Shown: piece by piece, positions 1 through 11,992 of the stretch
Layout of the letters: each line of letters begins with the position of its first letter
How positions within the stretch are numbered: the first letter of the stretch is position 1
From: Notamacropus eugenii
Lineage: Eukaryota; Chordata; Mammalia; Diprotodontia; Macropodidae
Assembly: GCF_028372415.1 (NCBI RefSeq)
Contig: NC_092878.1
Span: 1,185,501 to 1,249,500 of the forward strand
Reading direction: 5' to 3'
Length of the DNA: 64,000 nucleotides
Position numbers and translations under genes: made by a program
The notes under the pieces: model-generated
What the model was told of the DNA's origin: nothing
The model's database searches: none
The model's input: the letters and a program-made list of their open reading frames with translations, nothing else

Positions 1-2333
1 GGTGTTTCAAGGGGTTGCCAAGGATATGAACTCAGAGAATATATGTTAACTCTTTCTCTCCCACTTCCTTTTTGGCTTCTCCCCACTGGGCTTTATCTTT
101 TCCAGCCCAATTTTATTTTTAAATTTAACACAACAAACTTAAAACATTCAACACTTAAAAATTTTTTAAATTCAATGCTTTTTACAAATTTAAAAATGGA
201 AAACCAATGATTTTTAAACTATTTTTTAATATTTTAATTTTAATAAAATTAGTATTTCAAATAACTTTAAGTCAGTAAGGTTATACAGGTCTCTAGGGAA
301 GTATTACTTATTGCTGAGTCACTACTTTCCACAAGTTCTTATTAGAGTTCTGTTATCTTCTTTGAACTTTATGAAATGTGCGCTTACAAAGAGGTTTGGT
401 ATCACAACCCTATGTGATATCATTTCGTCAAATTTCCTGGTTTTCTGAGTGGAAGCAATGAGCCAGAGATGTGAGAAATGCTTCAAAGTGTGTCCAAGCC
501 CTACGTGTCATGTGAAAGCCTCTGACACAGGCTGTACTCACTGACCTTTTGTGTACATTCAGTTCTATCTATTGGATCACAATTCTATTATATGCCAGGG
601 ACTATTTAAATCTCACTTTTTGTTGTCCCAGTGCCTACATCAGAAGGAGCCAGTGACATCTTATCTCCCTTTTTGAGATATTTTGAGAACACAGTTTGAT
701 TTGAATAAGCCGGCGCACCTAACCCAGGGGAAAGTAGAAGGTAGAGGAGTAATTAGGTTTAGAGCAGGATGCTTCTCCTAAACCCCAGATATGAGAAGGA
801 GATGCACTGTCCAGATGCTGGAGGATAGATGAAATAAAAAGTGTCACTGTGAGGCTACATTGTGTTGGAGGGAGAGAATGGCTTGTAATATGAACTCTAG
901 TGACTAGTCCCTGCAAAGCCTCTGATGAGTCATAGGGCTTGGGACTGTGTGTGTTTAAAAAAAAAGCTTAAGGTTACTTACTAAAAGGAAGATTCATTCT
1001 GAAAGTCAATAATTGTCTAGGAGATGGTCACTATACACAGACCGTATCTGTGTTGAGTTATTTTCTTTTGTTACAAGGCAAAGGGATATTTAGAAATGAC
1101 TGTGATGTAAAAAGAAAAGACCAATAAAACTTCATTTTATTTTTACAAAAGAATCAAGAAGTTATGTCTTTGAATTGTAAGTACAACTAATGTTTCCCCT
1201 CCCCCCCCATACGGGGCATTACTAGAGAGCTGGTCCCCCTGGACAGGTACTGACCACCATCTGCTGGAGGCAAGGGTAGAAAATAGATCGTCAGCAGCAT
1301 GCTCTTTAGCAGCAAAATAATCACCTCCTGGGAGTTAAAGATAGTTTCCAGAACAAGAGGGGAGAGGAAGGAAAGTTGAGAGCTCTAAGAAATGGAGCTG
1401 TAGAAAACAAGATGGTAGACTAACTATTAGTTGATGGTTGCTGAGGACAGATAGTTTCAGGAAAGAGAACCGTGGAGGGGACCAAGAAGGAACAGAGGCA
1501 GGGGAGCTGCAGTAACCTGCAGAGAAGTGATAAATGAGTGCTTTAAGCAGCAAGCACTACTTTGAAGACAGTGGGAAGCCCCAGTTTCGGGAGCAAATCC
1601 TGATCATCCCCCCTTCCCTATCCAGGGCAGTGTTGTAAGTTGTATGTTCTTACTCAGTGATAAGCATTATTACTTTTTATAGGCTCAGTTGAATTCTACC
1701 AGTTTCCATTAACTTATAAGTGAAACTATTCATGTTCTAGCCCGGATGATTGTAAATGGAATTGTCCTTGGAGGCGTGTCAGACACTAAAGTTCCAAGAT
1801 AATCTGGATGTGGGCAATGAGCCAGACAGAGAAGGAGAGGCCCTGTGAGCACACCTGGGCGTTCATATCTGGAGGGTTCTCCTGACACAAGGGTGTCAGT
1901 TACATTGGTGCATTTTTCTGAGATTTGGGGGCTAATACTATAGTACTGATAATTAATGACTTATAATATACTTTAATTTCACTACTCTTTCCCCTGCCCC
2001 AGAACATTTCTTGATATTCTTGTCTATTTATATAAATTTATTTATATAATTTTATTTTTATTATGTTATATATTATATAAATATAAAATTTATAATTTTA
2101 ACCAGTTGCATAAAGTTGCTCATTAATATTCTAATTGACATTGCATCATATTTACTATATTCCTTTACCCTCTCCCTGTGTATGAGTTTTGCTCTAATAG
2201 CTTACTTTTGATTTCTATCCTAATAGTATTGTAATTATTTTTATAAAGGTTTCACGTATATTTGCTTAAGTGAATACCAAATATCTGTCTTTGTTATGAT
2301 GCTTCTATGGTACCATGATCCCAATGATGTAGT
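1..2333. other. Intergenic DNA, no gene recognised
   Basis: No ORF with coding character is seen; the short frames at 719-916 and 1335-1553 resemble no known protein. The stretch is AT-rich at 121-260 and 1970-2110, with a C9-type run near 1200. A CTCF-like motif is listed separately. No repeat family was recognised with confidence. Confidence 0.6.
1254..1267 (-). promoter_or_regulatory. CTCF-like core motif
   Basis: The minus strand reads CCAGCAGATGGTGG, which fits the CTCF core CCASYAGRKGGCRS with a single C-to-T mismatch. It lies in unique-looking intergenic DNA downstream of TMOD2. One motif match in 64 kb is weak evidence. Confidence 0.3.
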
Positions 2334-3219
2334 AAGAAGTATGAGATGACAGAGTAGCAGGAGGAGTTACACATGAACTCTCCTCTCACAAGTATTCCAC
2401 ATAAGTCTAGAAGACCAGATTAAGTTTTAATTGGAAAAATCTAAGGAAAAAATATCACAGTCTTTTATTTATTTATTTATTTTAGCCAAAGTGAGATCAG
2501 GGAGACAGAGAGGTCTGCAGACACTGGGGACAAAGTGTAGCCAGGAACAGGGAATAATCACCATGAGCAGACCCCAGAGTATACTTGAGCAAGAAGAAGT
2601 CTCAGGTCTGGCACAGAAGGGGCTGATCCTGTGTATGGAGCAGGGACAGATACTCACTGGCAGCTCTGGCACTTCTTAACAAATGCTGGGCCATAGATAA
2701 AGCATGAACTGAGAAGGAAAACTGCTCCTAGGGTTGGCAAGGAGTTTTGAGGTCCAGTGCAAGAGCAGTTCCAGACCCTAGTCTATGTACTGAGAAAAGA
2801 TCAAGGATGAAAGTAAGCAGTAATTACGTGAATCTAACCCTGACCCTAATTCTAACACAAAGTCCAAAGTCAAGAAGCAAGGTTGAAATAATAAACAATC
2901 ATAGAAAAAAAGAATCACACCAAAATGACCTATTATGGTGACAAATACAAACCCAGAAGACAAGAATAAATCCAAAACATCTACAAGCAAAGCCTCAAAA
3001 AAAAAATCAGTTTGGACACAAGTTCATCTAGAATTCCTGGAAGAGAGGAAGCAAGAATATTTTTTTTGAAGAACTAAAATGATTTTATAAATGAACTGAG
3101 AATGCTACAAGAAATAATGGGAAAAGAAATGAGAGTTATAGAAGAAAGAAGTGAGAATTAATAGTTTGGTGCAAGAGGTACAAAACTTTACCCAAGCAAC
3201 AGATTCCTTGAAAATTAGA
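2334..3219 (+). mobile_element. Old L1/HAL1-type LINE, 5' part (split element)
   Basis: The left edge resembles a degenerate L1 start ('tatgagatgacagagtagca' against the related start CCAAGATGGCAGAGT elsewhere in the window). The 3010-3219 part is a decayed ORF1 coding stretch with many A-rich, Glu/Lys-type codons. It breaks off at 3219 where a younger LINE begins and resumes at 7051. Both flanks carry the same 10-bp GAAAATTAGA. The left boundary is approximate. Confidence 0.55.
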
Positions 3220-3958
3220 GCAGAGGGGTACAACCAAGATAGCGGAGCAGAAAGATGCACCTACTCTAGCTCTTCCCCCATAGCCCAGAAAATACCTGTG
3301 CAAAATGACCCTAAACAAATTCTAGAGCAGCAGAAGCCACAAAACGACAGAGTGAAAGAGATTTCCAGCTCAAGACAGCCTGGAAGGCTGACAAGAAAGG
3401 TCTATCACACCATGCAGTGAGCAGAGTGTAACCCAGCCTTGGCCTCGCAGCATGCCAAGGACAGGACTGGAGCAGGCCTCAGGGGGCAGAATCCCTGGCA
3501 GCAGCTGTGGTTCCCAGATTATTCAACCCACAAATAACAAAGATAGCTTCAAAGGTCAGTGAGAAAGCTCTTTCACCTGGGTGAGAAGGGAATGGGGTCT
3601 GACCCCAGTGGCCCCAGGGAGGCAGCTGTTGCTGTGGCACAGCATCCATTTTAAGATCCCTCAGCCTAAAGCCACTGGGGGAATTGAGCAGCTCATCTGA
3701 ATCTCAGCCCTGAGTGGCAGCCCTAGGGTGAGGAGGAGCACTGGCCTGGTGGACCTGGTGGAGGCTCAGGAGAGGGAATTCTACTCACAGATACTGGGCA
3801 AAGAAGCTGGTGGTTGCTCCCAGACCAGAGCACAGGCCAGGAGAGGAGTAAACTCCTCTCCCTTGATTGTGCCACCTTTCAGGAGCTGAGAACTTAGGTC
3901 CCTAGAGTATACCCTCTACCTGACAAAGGACTCAAAAGTCAAGTAACAGGCTGGGAAA

Positions 3959-4300
3959 ATGCCCAAAAAAGGGGAAAAAAATAAGACTATAGAAGGTTAC
4001 TTTCTTGATGAACAAGTATTTTCTTCCATCCTTTCCGATGAGGAAGAACAATGCTTACCATCAGAGGAAGACATAAAAGTCAAGGCTTCTACTTCCAAAA
4101 CCTCCAATATAAATATGAATTGGTCTCAGGTCATGAACAAGCTCAAAAAGGATTTTGAAAATCAAGTAAGAGAGGTGGAGGAAAAATTGGGAAGAGAAAT
4201 GAGAGCAAAGCAGGAAAATCATGAAAAGCAAGTCAACAGCTTGCTAAAGGAGACCCCAAAAAATGTTGAAGAAAATAACACCTTTAAAAATAGATTAACT
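3959..4300 (+). pseudogene. LINE ORF1 N-terminal half (interrupted)
   Basis: ATG opens MPKKGEKNKTIEGYF and continues in one frame into a Glu/Lys-rich coiled-coil region (WSQVMNKLKKDFENQVREVE). The same N-terminus, MPENGEKNKTIEGYF, starts ORF1 of the inverted copy at 18850. The frame ends 114 codons in, at KNRL, where a truncated L1 is inserted. L1 ORF1p is an RNA-binding trimeric coiled-coil chaperone; this copy cannot make a full protein. Confidence 0.85.
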
Positions 4301-5286
4301 TTCATTCTCCAATTGATAAATGATCAAAGGATATGAACAGGCAGTTTTCAGAGGAAGAAATTAAAGATGTCTATAGTGATATGAAAAAATGCTCTAAATC
4401 ACTATTGATTAGAGTAATGCAAATCAAAACAACTCTAAGGTACCACATCACACCTATCAGATGGGCTAACATGACAAAACAGGAAGACGATAAATGTTGG
4501 AGAAGATGAGGGAGAGTTGGAACACATTCATTGTTAGTGGAGCTGTGAGCTGATCCAACCATGCTGGAGAGCAATTTAGAACTATGCCCAAAGGGCTACA
4601 AAAATTTGCATACCCTTTAACCCAGCAATACCTCTCCTAGAACTGTATTGCCAAGAGATCATAAAAATGGGAAAGGGTCCCTACAAAAGTATTTATAGCA
4701 GCTCTCTTTGTGGTAGCCCAAAACTGGAAATCAAGGGAATGCCTATCACTTGGGGAATGGCTAAATAAATTGTGGTATATGACTGTAATGGAATACTATT
4801 GTGCTATAAGAAATGATGAACAGGAAGACTTCAGAGAGGCCTGAAAAGACTTATATGAACTGATGCTGAGTGAAGGGAGCAGAATCAGGAGAACTTTGGA
4901 CACAGCAACAACCACAGTGTTGGGAATTTTTCTGATAGACTTAGTAGTTCATTGCAATGCAAGGACTTAAATAATTCCCAAAGGTCTCTTAAGGCAAAAT
5001 GCCTTCCACATCCACATGGAATTTGATCACGGAATGAAGCAGACCATTTTCTTTTGTATTATGTTTTGTTTTATGATTTCTCCCATTCATTTTAATTCTT
5101 CTATGCAACATGTCTAAGGTAAAAATGTATTTAATAGGAATGTATGTGTAGAATCTATATAAAACTGTGTGCCATCTCAGGGAGGGAATGGGAACGTATG
5201 GGGGAAGAGAAGAGGGAGGGGAAAAAATCTAAGATCTATGGAAGTGATTGTAGAACACTGAAAATAATAATAATAATGATAAAAAT
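4301..5286 (+). mobile_element. 5'-truncated L1 inserted inside ORF1
   Basis: The fragment holds the end of L1 ORF2 and the 3' end: 'gggctacaaaaatttgcata', 'gctataagaaatgatgaaca' and a 3' UTR ending in an (AAT)n/A-rich tail. A second copy of the same 3' end is at 41092-41800 and an inverted one at 54585-55033. Flanks 4286-4300 and 5287-5301 are an imperfect duplication (11 of 15 match, all differences transitions), and the host ORF1 resumes exactly after the second flank. Confidence 0.88.
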
Positions 5287-6080
5287 AAAAATAAACTAAT
5301 CCAATTGGCAAAAGAGGTCCAAAAAGCCAATGAGGAGAAGAATGCTTTAAAAAGTAGAATTAGTCAAATGGAAAATGAAGGTCAGAAGCTCACTGAAGAA
5401 AACAGTTCTTTAAAAATTAGAATGGAGAAGATGGAACCTAATGACTTTATGAGAAACCAAGAAATTACAAAATAAAACCAAAAGAATGAAAAAATAGAAG
5501 ATAATATGAAATATCTCATTGGAAAAACAACTGACCTGGAAAACAACTCCAGGAGAGACAATTTGAAAATTATGAGGCTACCTGAAAGCCACAGTCAAAA
5601 AAAGAGCCTAGAAATCATCTTTCATGAAGTTATCAAGGAAAACTGCCTTGATATTCTAGAACCAGAGGGTAAAATAAATATTGAAAAAATCCACCGATCA
5701 CTTCCTGAAAGAGATCTGAAAAGAAAAACTCCTAAGAATATTGTAGTGAGATTCCAGAGTTCCCAGGTCAAGGAGAAAATATTGCAAGTAGCCAGAAAAA
5801 AACAATTCAAGTATTGTGAAAATACAATCAGGATAACACAAGATCTAACAGCTTCGACATAAAGAGATCTAAGGGCTTGGAATAAGATATTCCAGAAGGC
5901 AAACAAACTAGAATTAAAACCAAGAATCATCTACCCAGAAAAAATGAATATAATACTTCAGGGGAAAAAATAATCATTCAATGAAATAGAAGGCTTGCAA
6001 GCATTCTTGATGAAAAAGACCAGAGTTGAATAGAAAATCTGACTTTCAGACGTTAGAATCAAGAGAAGCATGAAAAGGTA
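5287..6080 (+). pseudogene. LINE ORF1 C-terminal half (interrupted, with stops)
   Basis: After the nested insertion the coiled-coil resumes, followed by the RRM-like part (RRDNLKIMRLPESHSQKK) and the C-terminal domain (RKTPKNIVVRFQSSQVKEKI, ARKKQFKYCENTIRITQDL). The longest clean frame is 5506-5862. In-frame stops lie before it near 5473 and after 'LTAST', so it is dead. No ORF2 follows. Confidence 0.85.
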
Positions 6081-7050
6081 AATAAGAAGGAGAAATCATA
6101 AGGGACTTACTAAAGTTGAACTGTTTACATTCCTACATGGAAAGATAATATTTGGAACTCTTGAGACTTTTCTCAGTATCTGGGTAGTTGGAGGGATTAT
6201 ATACATATAGACAGAGGGCACAGGGTGAGTTGAATAGGAAGGGATGATATCTAAAGAATAATTAAGGGGCAAGAGAGGAATATATTGGGAGGAGAAAGAG
6301 AGAAATGCAATGGGGCAAATTATCTCTCATAAAAGAGGCAAGAGAAAGCTTTTTCAATGGAGGGGAAAAAAGGGGAGGTGGGAGGGAAAAAATGAAGCTT
6401 ACTCTCATCACATTTGACTTAAGGAAAGAATAACATGAGCACTCAATTTGATATGAAAATCTATCTTACACTACAGGAAAGTAGGGGAGAAGGGGATAAA
6501 TGGGTTGTGGGGGGATGATAGAAGGGAAGGCAAATGAGAGGAGGAAGTAATTAGAAGTAAACATTTTTGGGAAGGGACAAGGTCAAAAGAGAGAATAGAA
6601 TAAATGGGGGGGTAGGATAGGATGGAGGGGAATATAGTAGTCTATCACAACATGAATATTATGAAAGTCATTTTCATAACTACACATGTATAGCCTTTTA
6701 GTGGTTTACTTTCTCAGTGGGGATGAGTGGGGAGGGAAGAAGGGAGAGAAGTTGGAACTCAAAAGTTTTAGGAACCAGTGTTGAGAATTGTTTTTGCATA
6801 CAACAGGGAAATAAGAAATACAGGTAATAGGCTATAGAAATCTATCTTGCCCTGCAAGAAAAGAGAGAAGATGGGGATAAGGGAAGGGAGGGGTATGATA
6901 GAAGGGAGGGCAGATTGGGGGAAAGGGTGATCAGAATGCACAGTGTTTTGGGGTGGAGGGAGGGGTGAGATGGGGAGAAAATTTGGAACTTAAAAATCTT
7001 GTAGAGATGAATGTTGAAAACTAAAAATAAATTAATTTATTTAAAAAAAA

Positions 7051-8770
7051 GAAAATTAGACAGAGCAGCTAGAAATTAATGACTTCATGAGATAACACAA
7101 AGTATTAAAACAAAGTTTAAAAAATTGAAAAAAAAGAAGTAAAACATATTTGATATCAAAAATAAGTGGCCCAAAAAATGCATCAAGGAGGCACGGTTTA
7201 AGAATCATTGGACTAACTGAAAGCCCTGACCAAAAAAAGAGCCTAGGCATAATATTTTTGCAATTGTAAAAGAAATTGTAAATTTTGTAAAATTGTAAAA
7301 TTGCAAAAGACAACCTTCCAGATCTCTTAGAACCAGAGGACAAAGTGAACAATAGAATAAAAAATCCACCAGTCATCTCCTGAATGTAACCCTGAGATAA
7401 AAACTCTTAGGAACATTTATAGCCATAATCCAAAGCTCATAAGTCAAAAGAAAAACACTGCAAGCAACAGCCATAAAGAAAAAATGAAGCACCTCAGAGT
7501 CACTATCACACAAAATTTAGTAGCCACCAGTATAAAGAAGCAGAGAGCTTTGCATATGATATTCCACGAGGGGAGAGGAGTGGTGGGAAAAAGAATAAGC
7601 ATTTATTAAGTGCCTACTGTATGCCAGGCATTGTACTAAGCACTTTTTATAAATATTACATAATTTGATTCTCACAGAGTTAGGTAACTCCATTTTACAG
7701 TTGAGGAAACTGAGGAAGAGATTACATGACTTGCCCAGGGTCACATGGCTATTAAGTGTCCAAGGCTGGATTAGAACTCAGATCTTCCTAACTCCAGGTC
7801 TAGTACTCCATGCCACTACTTGCCCCTGGTGGGAAAAGATACAGGTTTATAACCAAGAATAATTTACCCAGAAAAACAGTATAATTTCAGAAAGGAAAAA
7901 AATTAAATAGAGGACTTCCAAGCATTCCTGATGAAAACCCTAGAACTGCATAGAAATTTTGAAATACAAATACAGCAGTTGAGAGAAACATAAAAAGGAC
8001 CAAATAGAAGATGACTTGCTTATATTCTAATATGAGGTGATGACACTTGTCTTTCTTCAGAACTTTATCATCACCAAGGGTCATTGATGGCATCTAATAA
8101 GACAGAGGATCTGGGAATGAATTTTTTGTGTTTTAATGATCTTAAAAGAAGAAGGGAAGAGAAAGGAAAAAGAATACTTTGGGGGAGAAGGGAAAGGGAG
8201 GGTGGAGGAACTTTTCTCACATAATCAGGGATAGAAATGTAAGATTAAACAAGGAAGAACAGGCAGGAGGAGTGGGTGATACTTTGACCTCTCATCTGAA
8301 TTGATCATAGAGGGAAGAATACATATGATTGGGTGCAGAAGTACAAAGAGAGGTATAAAACAAAGGTAAGAAATGATACAAAATTTATGACAGAATCTGG
8401 GGTAAGGGAAATTGAAGAGGACAGGAGACAGCAGAAGCAGATTATACCCAATCTAGAGTGCTAGGGCTGAACATACTTCTCTCTCACCACCCTCTTCTTC
8501 TTTATAAAGGGAAGGGTGAAAACAGATCAAGACAATGACCAACCACAATTACAGAGGACTCCTGATAAAACATACTACCTAACTTCGGACAGAGAGGTGA
8601 TCGACTCAAAGTGTAGACTGGGCCGTATTTTTTTTGGACGTGACCAATGTGAAATTTATTTAACTACATGTGTTTTTACTGGAAGATTTTATTTATCTTT
8701 TTTAATAGGAGGGTTAGGAAAGGGGGGTAGATTTTGGATCTTTGTCAATTGAACAAAAATAAAATTTAGA
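7051..8770 (+). mobile_element. Old L1/HAL1-type LINE, 3' part (split element)
   Basis: This is the continuation of the 2334-3219 relic after the 3.8-kb insertion. It contains a decayed ORF1 C-terminal region near 7190-7560 and 7835-8000 with many stops and frameshifts, for example 'aaaaagagcctaggcata' and 'aagcattcctgatgaaaacc'. A purine-rich non-coding tail follows to about 8770. No ORF2 is present, so it too appears ORF1-only. A MIR-type SINE interrupts it at 7594-7830. Confidence 0.65.
7594..7830 (+). mobile_element. MIR-type SINE
   Basis: The copy has the MIR signature order: 'agcatttattaagtgcctac', 'tgccaggcattgtactaagc', 'gttgaggaaactgaggaaga', 'cttgcccagggtcacatggc'. It sits inside the old LINE relic, so it inserted later than that element. 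Confidence 0.8.
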
Positions 8771-8816
8771 CTAAAGAACAGAGGTTATGTTGAATATAGG
8801 TAAAATTAGAAGAGAA

Positions 8817-8950
8817 AGAGTTAACTGGGAAAAAAATTTTTTTGCAAGTTTCCCTGATAAAGGCTTCATTTCCAAGATTCAAAGAACTAATTAAATAATA
8901 GTCATTAGAGTAAAAGAGTAATAGTCATTCCCCAATTGATAAATGGTATG
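8817..8950 (+). mobile_element. L1 3' fragment
   Basis: 'ttttgcaagtttccctgata', 'aaggcttcatttccaagatt' and 'ccccaattgataaatggt' match the usual L1 sequence just upstream of the fragment seen at 4301. It is short and truncated at both ends. Confidence 0.6.
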
Positions 8951-9842
8951 AGTTGAGAGAAGGATTAGAAGCATGAGGTGTTATGGAGGTAGAATCAGCT
9001 AGACCTGGCCACTGATAGAAGGATGAAGGAGAGGGATGAGTCAAGGATGTCTCTTAGGTTGCAAACCTATGCGACTGCAAAGATGGCAATGCCGTCAATA
9101 GAAATAGAAGAGGGTGGTTTAGAGAAAAAGATGTCCTCTCTATCCACTCAATGAGGTCAAGTCATCAGGACTAAAGAACTAATAGATTAGATCATTGAAC
9201 CTCCATTGGTGATCATTGAAAGATCTAAAACAGGAGAATAACATTTTCCTGACTCCAAGAAGTTAGGCAAATGTTATTCTAATTTTCAATAGAAGAAGAA
9301 GAGAGGGGGAACTATAAATCAATGAGTTTAACTTCCGTTCCTGGAAAAAACTGAGTACACATTAAGAGAATGGTTTGTGGATACTTAAAAAAAAAAATAA
9401 GGAAGCCAACATTGCTTCATCAAGAGTAGGTCCTGTCAGATTAACCTAATTTCCTTTTTAAGCTGGTGGATTGGGGAAGTTCGGTATAACAGATAGAGAA
9501 CTTACATCAGAGTAAGGAAGATCTGGGCTTTAGTGACATCTCTGACATGTACTGTCTGTGTGACTTAGAGAAAGCCACAGCTCTTTAAAATATACGTTGC
9601 AGAAGAAGTATGGATCTGAACTGATAGAGGGAATTTCCCTCATTGGGAGTTCCTTATATAAACAAAAGCATGTTTGCTTGCTTTGTTTTTTTAGATGAGG
9701 AAATTTGTAGATGTAGCATACTTAGATTTCAGCAAGGTATCGGACAAAGTCTCGTACACTATACTTGTGGTTAAGATGGAGGGATATTGACTAGAATTAG
9801 ATCATAGTTCTGTTGCATTTGGAACTGGTGGAATGACTAGCC

Positions 9843-9930
9843 ATGGGGCAGGGAACTTGCAGCCTCACGGTCACACTTGAGGACCTAAAAGGCCACATGT
9901 TGCCTCGAGGTCGAAGGTCTCCCACCCCTG
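9843..9930. mobile_element. hAT-type MITE (88 bp)
   Basis: The ends are inverted: left 'atggggcagggaacttgcag', right ending 'gaaggtctcccacccctg'. Flanking 8-mers GACTAGCC (9835) and GTCTAGAC (9931) match at 6 of 8; the right one fits the hAT target preference nTCTAGAn. A second fragment of this family is at about 49466-49556. Confidence 0.65.
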
Positions 9931-10023
9931 GTCTAGACTTATTCATTAGTCAGTCAATGACAACTAGGAAGTGCCCCAGGAATCTATCTTGTGTCATTCA
10001 ACATTTTTCTTCTTAACTTCGAT

Positions 10024-10476
10024 CAGCATTTCTTAAACTGTGAGTCGCAACCCAATATGGGGTCGTATAACTGAGGAGAGGGTTGTGACAAATTTGGCAA
10101 CAATAAAAGATTTTTGAACCCACAACAACCAAAAACTAATTCATAATGAAATGCATAATGAATCTGAGGTGTTTCTGGCAGCACTTGCCCATGTTACGTC
10201 ACACAACTTTGCTGCATCCTTGGTTTTGAACACATAACATGTGCATGCTGTCCCGCCATTCAGACACTGCCAGAAATACCTCAACTCAGATTCAAGACTT
10301 TTGTCTTTAATAAATGGCAACATTATATGCATACCAGAGGATTGTTTTAAAATAAATTTCTTTATGGTTTATTATCAGTGAATGTTTGATTTGTATACCT
10401 ATTTTATATACCTATATACCTGGGGTTGCATTTAAATTTCGAGGGGTCATGAGTAGAAGGAGTTTAAGAAGCCCTG
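10024..10476. mobile_element. hAT-type nonautonomous DNA transposon
   Basis: The left end begins 'cagcatttcttaaactgtga' and the right end, reversed, begins 'cagggcttcttaaactcctt', sharing TTCTTAAACT. Flanks 10016-10023 (ACTTCGAT) and 10477-10484 (ACCTAGAT) are an 8-bp duplication with 6 matches. The related L3 copy at 32 kb has 'acttggat' at the same place, which supports the duplication. No transposase frame is seen. Confidence 0.8.
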
Positions 10477-10835
10477 ACCTAGATGAATACCTACATAGCA
10501 AGCTTGTCACATTTGCAGGTGGTGCCTAACTTGGAGGCGAGCTAACACACTGTATCTCATGAAGCTACAATGATGGATTGAAGGTTAAAGGAGATCAATA
10601 CACAATTCTACGCTTGGATTCCAAAATGCAATCAGTCTAAAGTAAAGTTCTCCACTTGGGTTCCCAAAGTCAGCCTCACCAGTCCATGGGCTGCCCCATG
10701 AAGGATAGATTACATTTGTTTTGCTTTGCACTGAAGGGTGAGGGATGGTGGTGGGAATGGGAGCAATGGCTGAAAGTTGCCAGAAGACAGATTTAGGCTT
10801 GATGGAAGAAAAAAATTTCATATGGATGTCACCCC

Positions 10836-11828
10836 TGCCCTAGAGCTCGTTGGTATAGGACTATCTCCTCACTGGTAGACATGAATACCATTCTCTGTGT
10901 GAAGGATGGGGTGGAGTTGGCAAGAGTGAGAGCGCCAGGCTTCTTCCTTCTTCTCTTTTAGTCTTCCAGCATCAGGTCACTTCTGGCACTTCTGGCTTTC
11001 AGCTTCAAGAGAAAAGATAGAAGACTTCAGGATACCAGAGAAAAAGATGTTAGGAAGACACAAGTTGCTAGCAGTCTCCGTCGTGTTCCTATCCCAGACC
11101 GCTACTTAGAGACTTCAGACAGTTTCCTCTTAGGTGAGATCTAGAACTCTTTTTCAGTTGAGCTGAGTTACCTCACCCTCAAAGGGAGAGTTTCTTCACT
11201 CTATGCTGTCTGGGATAATTCTCCTATGTGTACCATATTTGACTCTGTTTTGCTGGGATCTGGATAAATGGATTTCTCTGCTATTCACTGTGACTTCATC
11301 GTGGAATGGATATTCTGTGGGGAGGGAATCAAGACACTGAAATAAAACTCCCCCCCCCAAAAAAATAACATAGTGATCAGATGTTAGATTGAACCCAAAC
11401 ATACTAGACCAATAACATTTAAGGGAACAGGTAGATATACTTTTAGCCCTGGGTAGAACAGAGCAGCCTCTTACCTCAACCTCCCACTTTTCCTCACACA
11501 TGGTACCCTGACATTACACAAGTTAGAGCTTTCCAAACATGAGGCGGATTGCCTTTGGCAGTCATGGGTTCCTTCCTTTGGGGGCTAGTGTAAAAGGGCT
11601 TCTTTATGAAGTACAGTTTAGAGATGACTTCTGAGATCCTTTCCAGAAATAAAATTCTACAATCAGTCACTTCCTATCTGTTTAGATATAGTGAATGTCT
11701 TTTTTCCTTTTAATTTTATTCAGTAATTGTAATGTCCAGGGCCTTTCAAGCCTCTAGTTGACGAAGGTGGTTATGCTATATACGCATGAGGCATGAAAAT
11801 AGTTTATAAGCCTTTTCTTTTGGCCTTT
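10836..11828. other. Intergenic DNA, nothing recognised
   Basis: This stretch contains a C8/A-rich junction near 11350 and no repeat or gene I can name. The minus-strand frame at 11196-11501 has no recognisable domain and spans the low-complexity run, so I do not call it. Confidence 0.5.
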
Positions 11829-11992
11829 TTTTTTTTTTTTTGGAGTGGGGGAAAGCAAAGCAGTTGGGGTTAAGGGACTTGCCCAAGGTCATACAGCTAG
11901 TAAGTATCAAGTTGTCTGAGGTCGTATTTGAACTCAGATCCTCCTGACTCCAGGACCAGTAATCTATTCATGGCGCCATCTAGCTGTCCCCA
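11829..11992 (-). mobile_element. tRNA-derived marsupial SINE
   Basis: On the minus strand it begins 'ggggacagctagatggcgcc', contains a B-box-like 'tgagttcaaatacga' and 'gaccttgggcaagtccctta', and ends in a poly(A) tail (T run at 11829-11841). About 165 bp, full length for this family. Confidence 0.85.

Larger units (their letters stand above)
3220..7050 (+). mobile_element. ORF1-only LINE (HAL1-type), copy 1, with own 5' and 3' ends
   Basis: The element starts near 3225 with 'ggggtacaaccaagatagc', a decayed form of the L1 start seen intact at 19599 and 20869. A GC-richer 5' UTR leads to an ORF1 beginning at 3959, ORF1 ends near 6080, and a purine-rich 3' region follows with no endonuclease/RT reading frame. 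It ends at 'gaatgttgaaaac' and an A-rich tail. It is flanked by exact 10-bp duplications at 3210-3219 and 7051-7060. This is the layout of HAL1 ('half-a-LINE') elements. A 986-bp L1 fragment is inserted inside ORF1. Confidence 0.8.
9190..10835 (+). mobile_element. CR1/L3-type LINE relic with nested DNA elements
   Basis: Decayed reverse-transcriptase coding sequence is recognisable: 'atcaatgagtttaacttccg', 'gcttcatcaagagtaggtcc', and VAYLDFSK followed by VSDKVS at 9711-9750. The C-terminal part continues at 10485-10830 after two hAT insertions. Stops and frameshifts are frequent. A second copy of the same family lies at 32170-33340, with a more complete RT. Confidence 0.7.
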
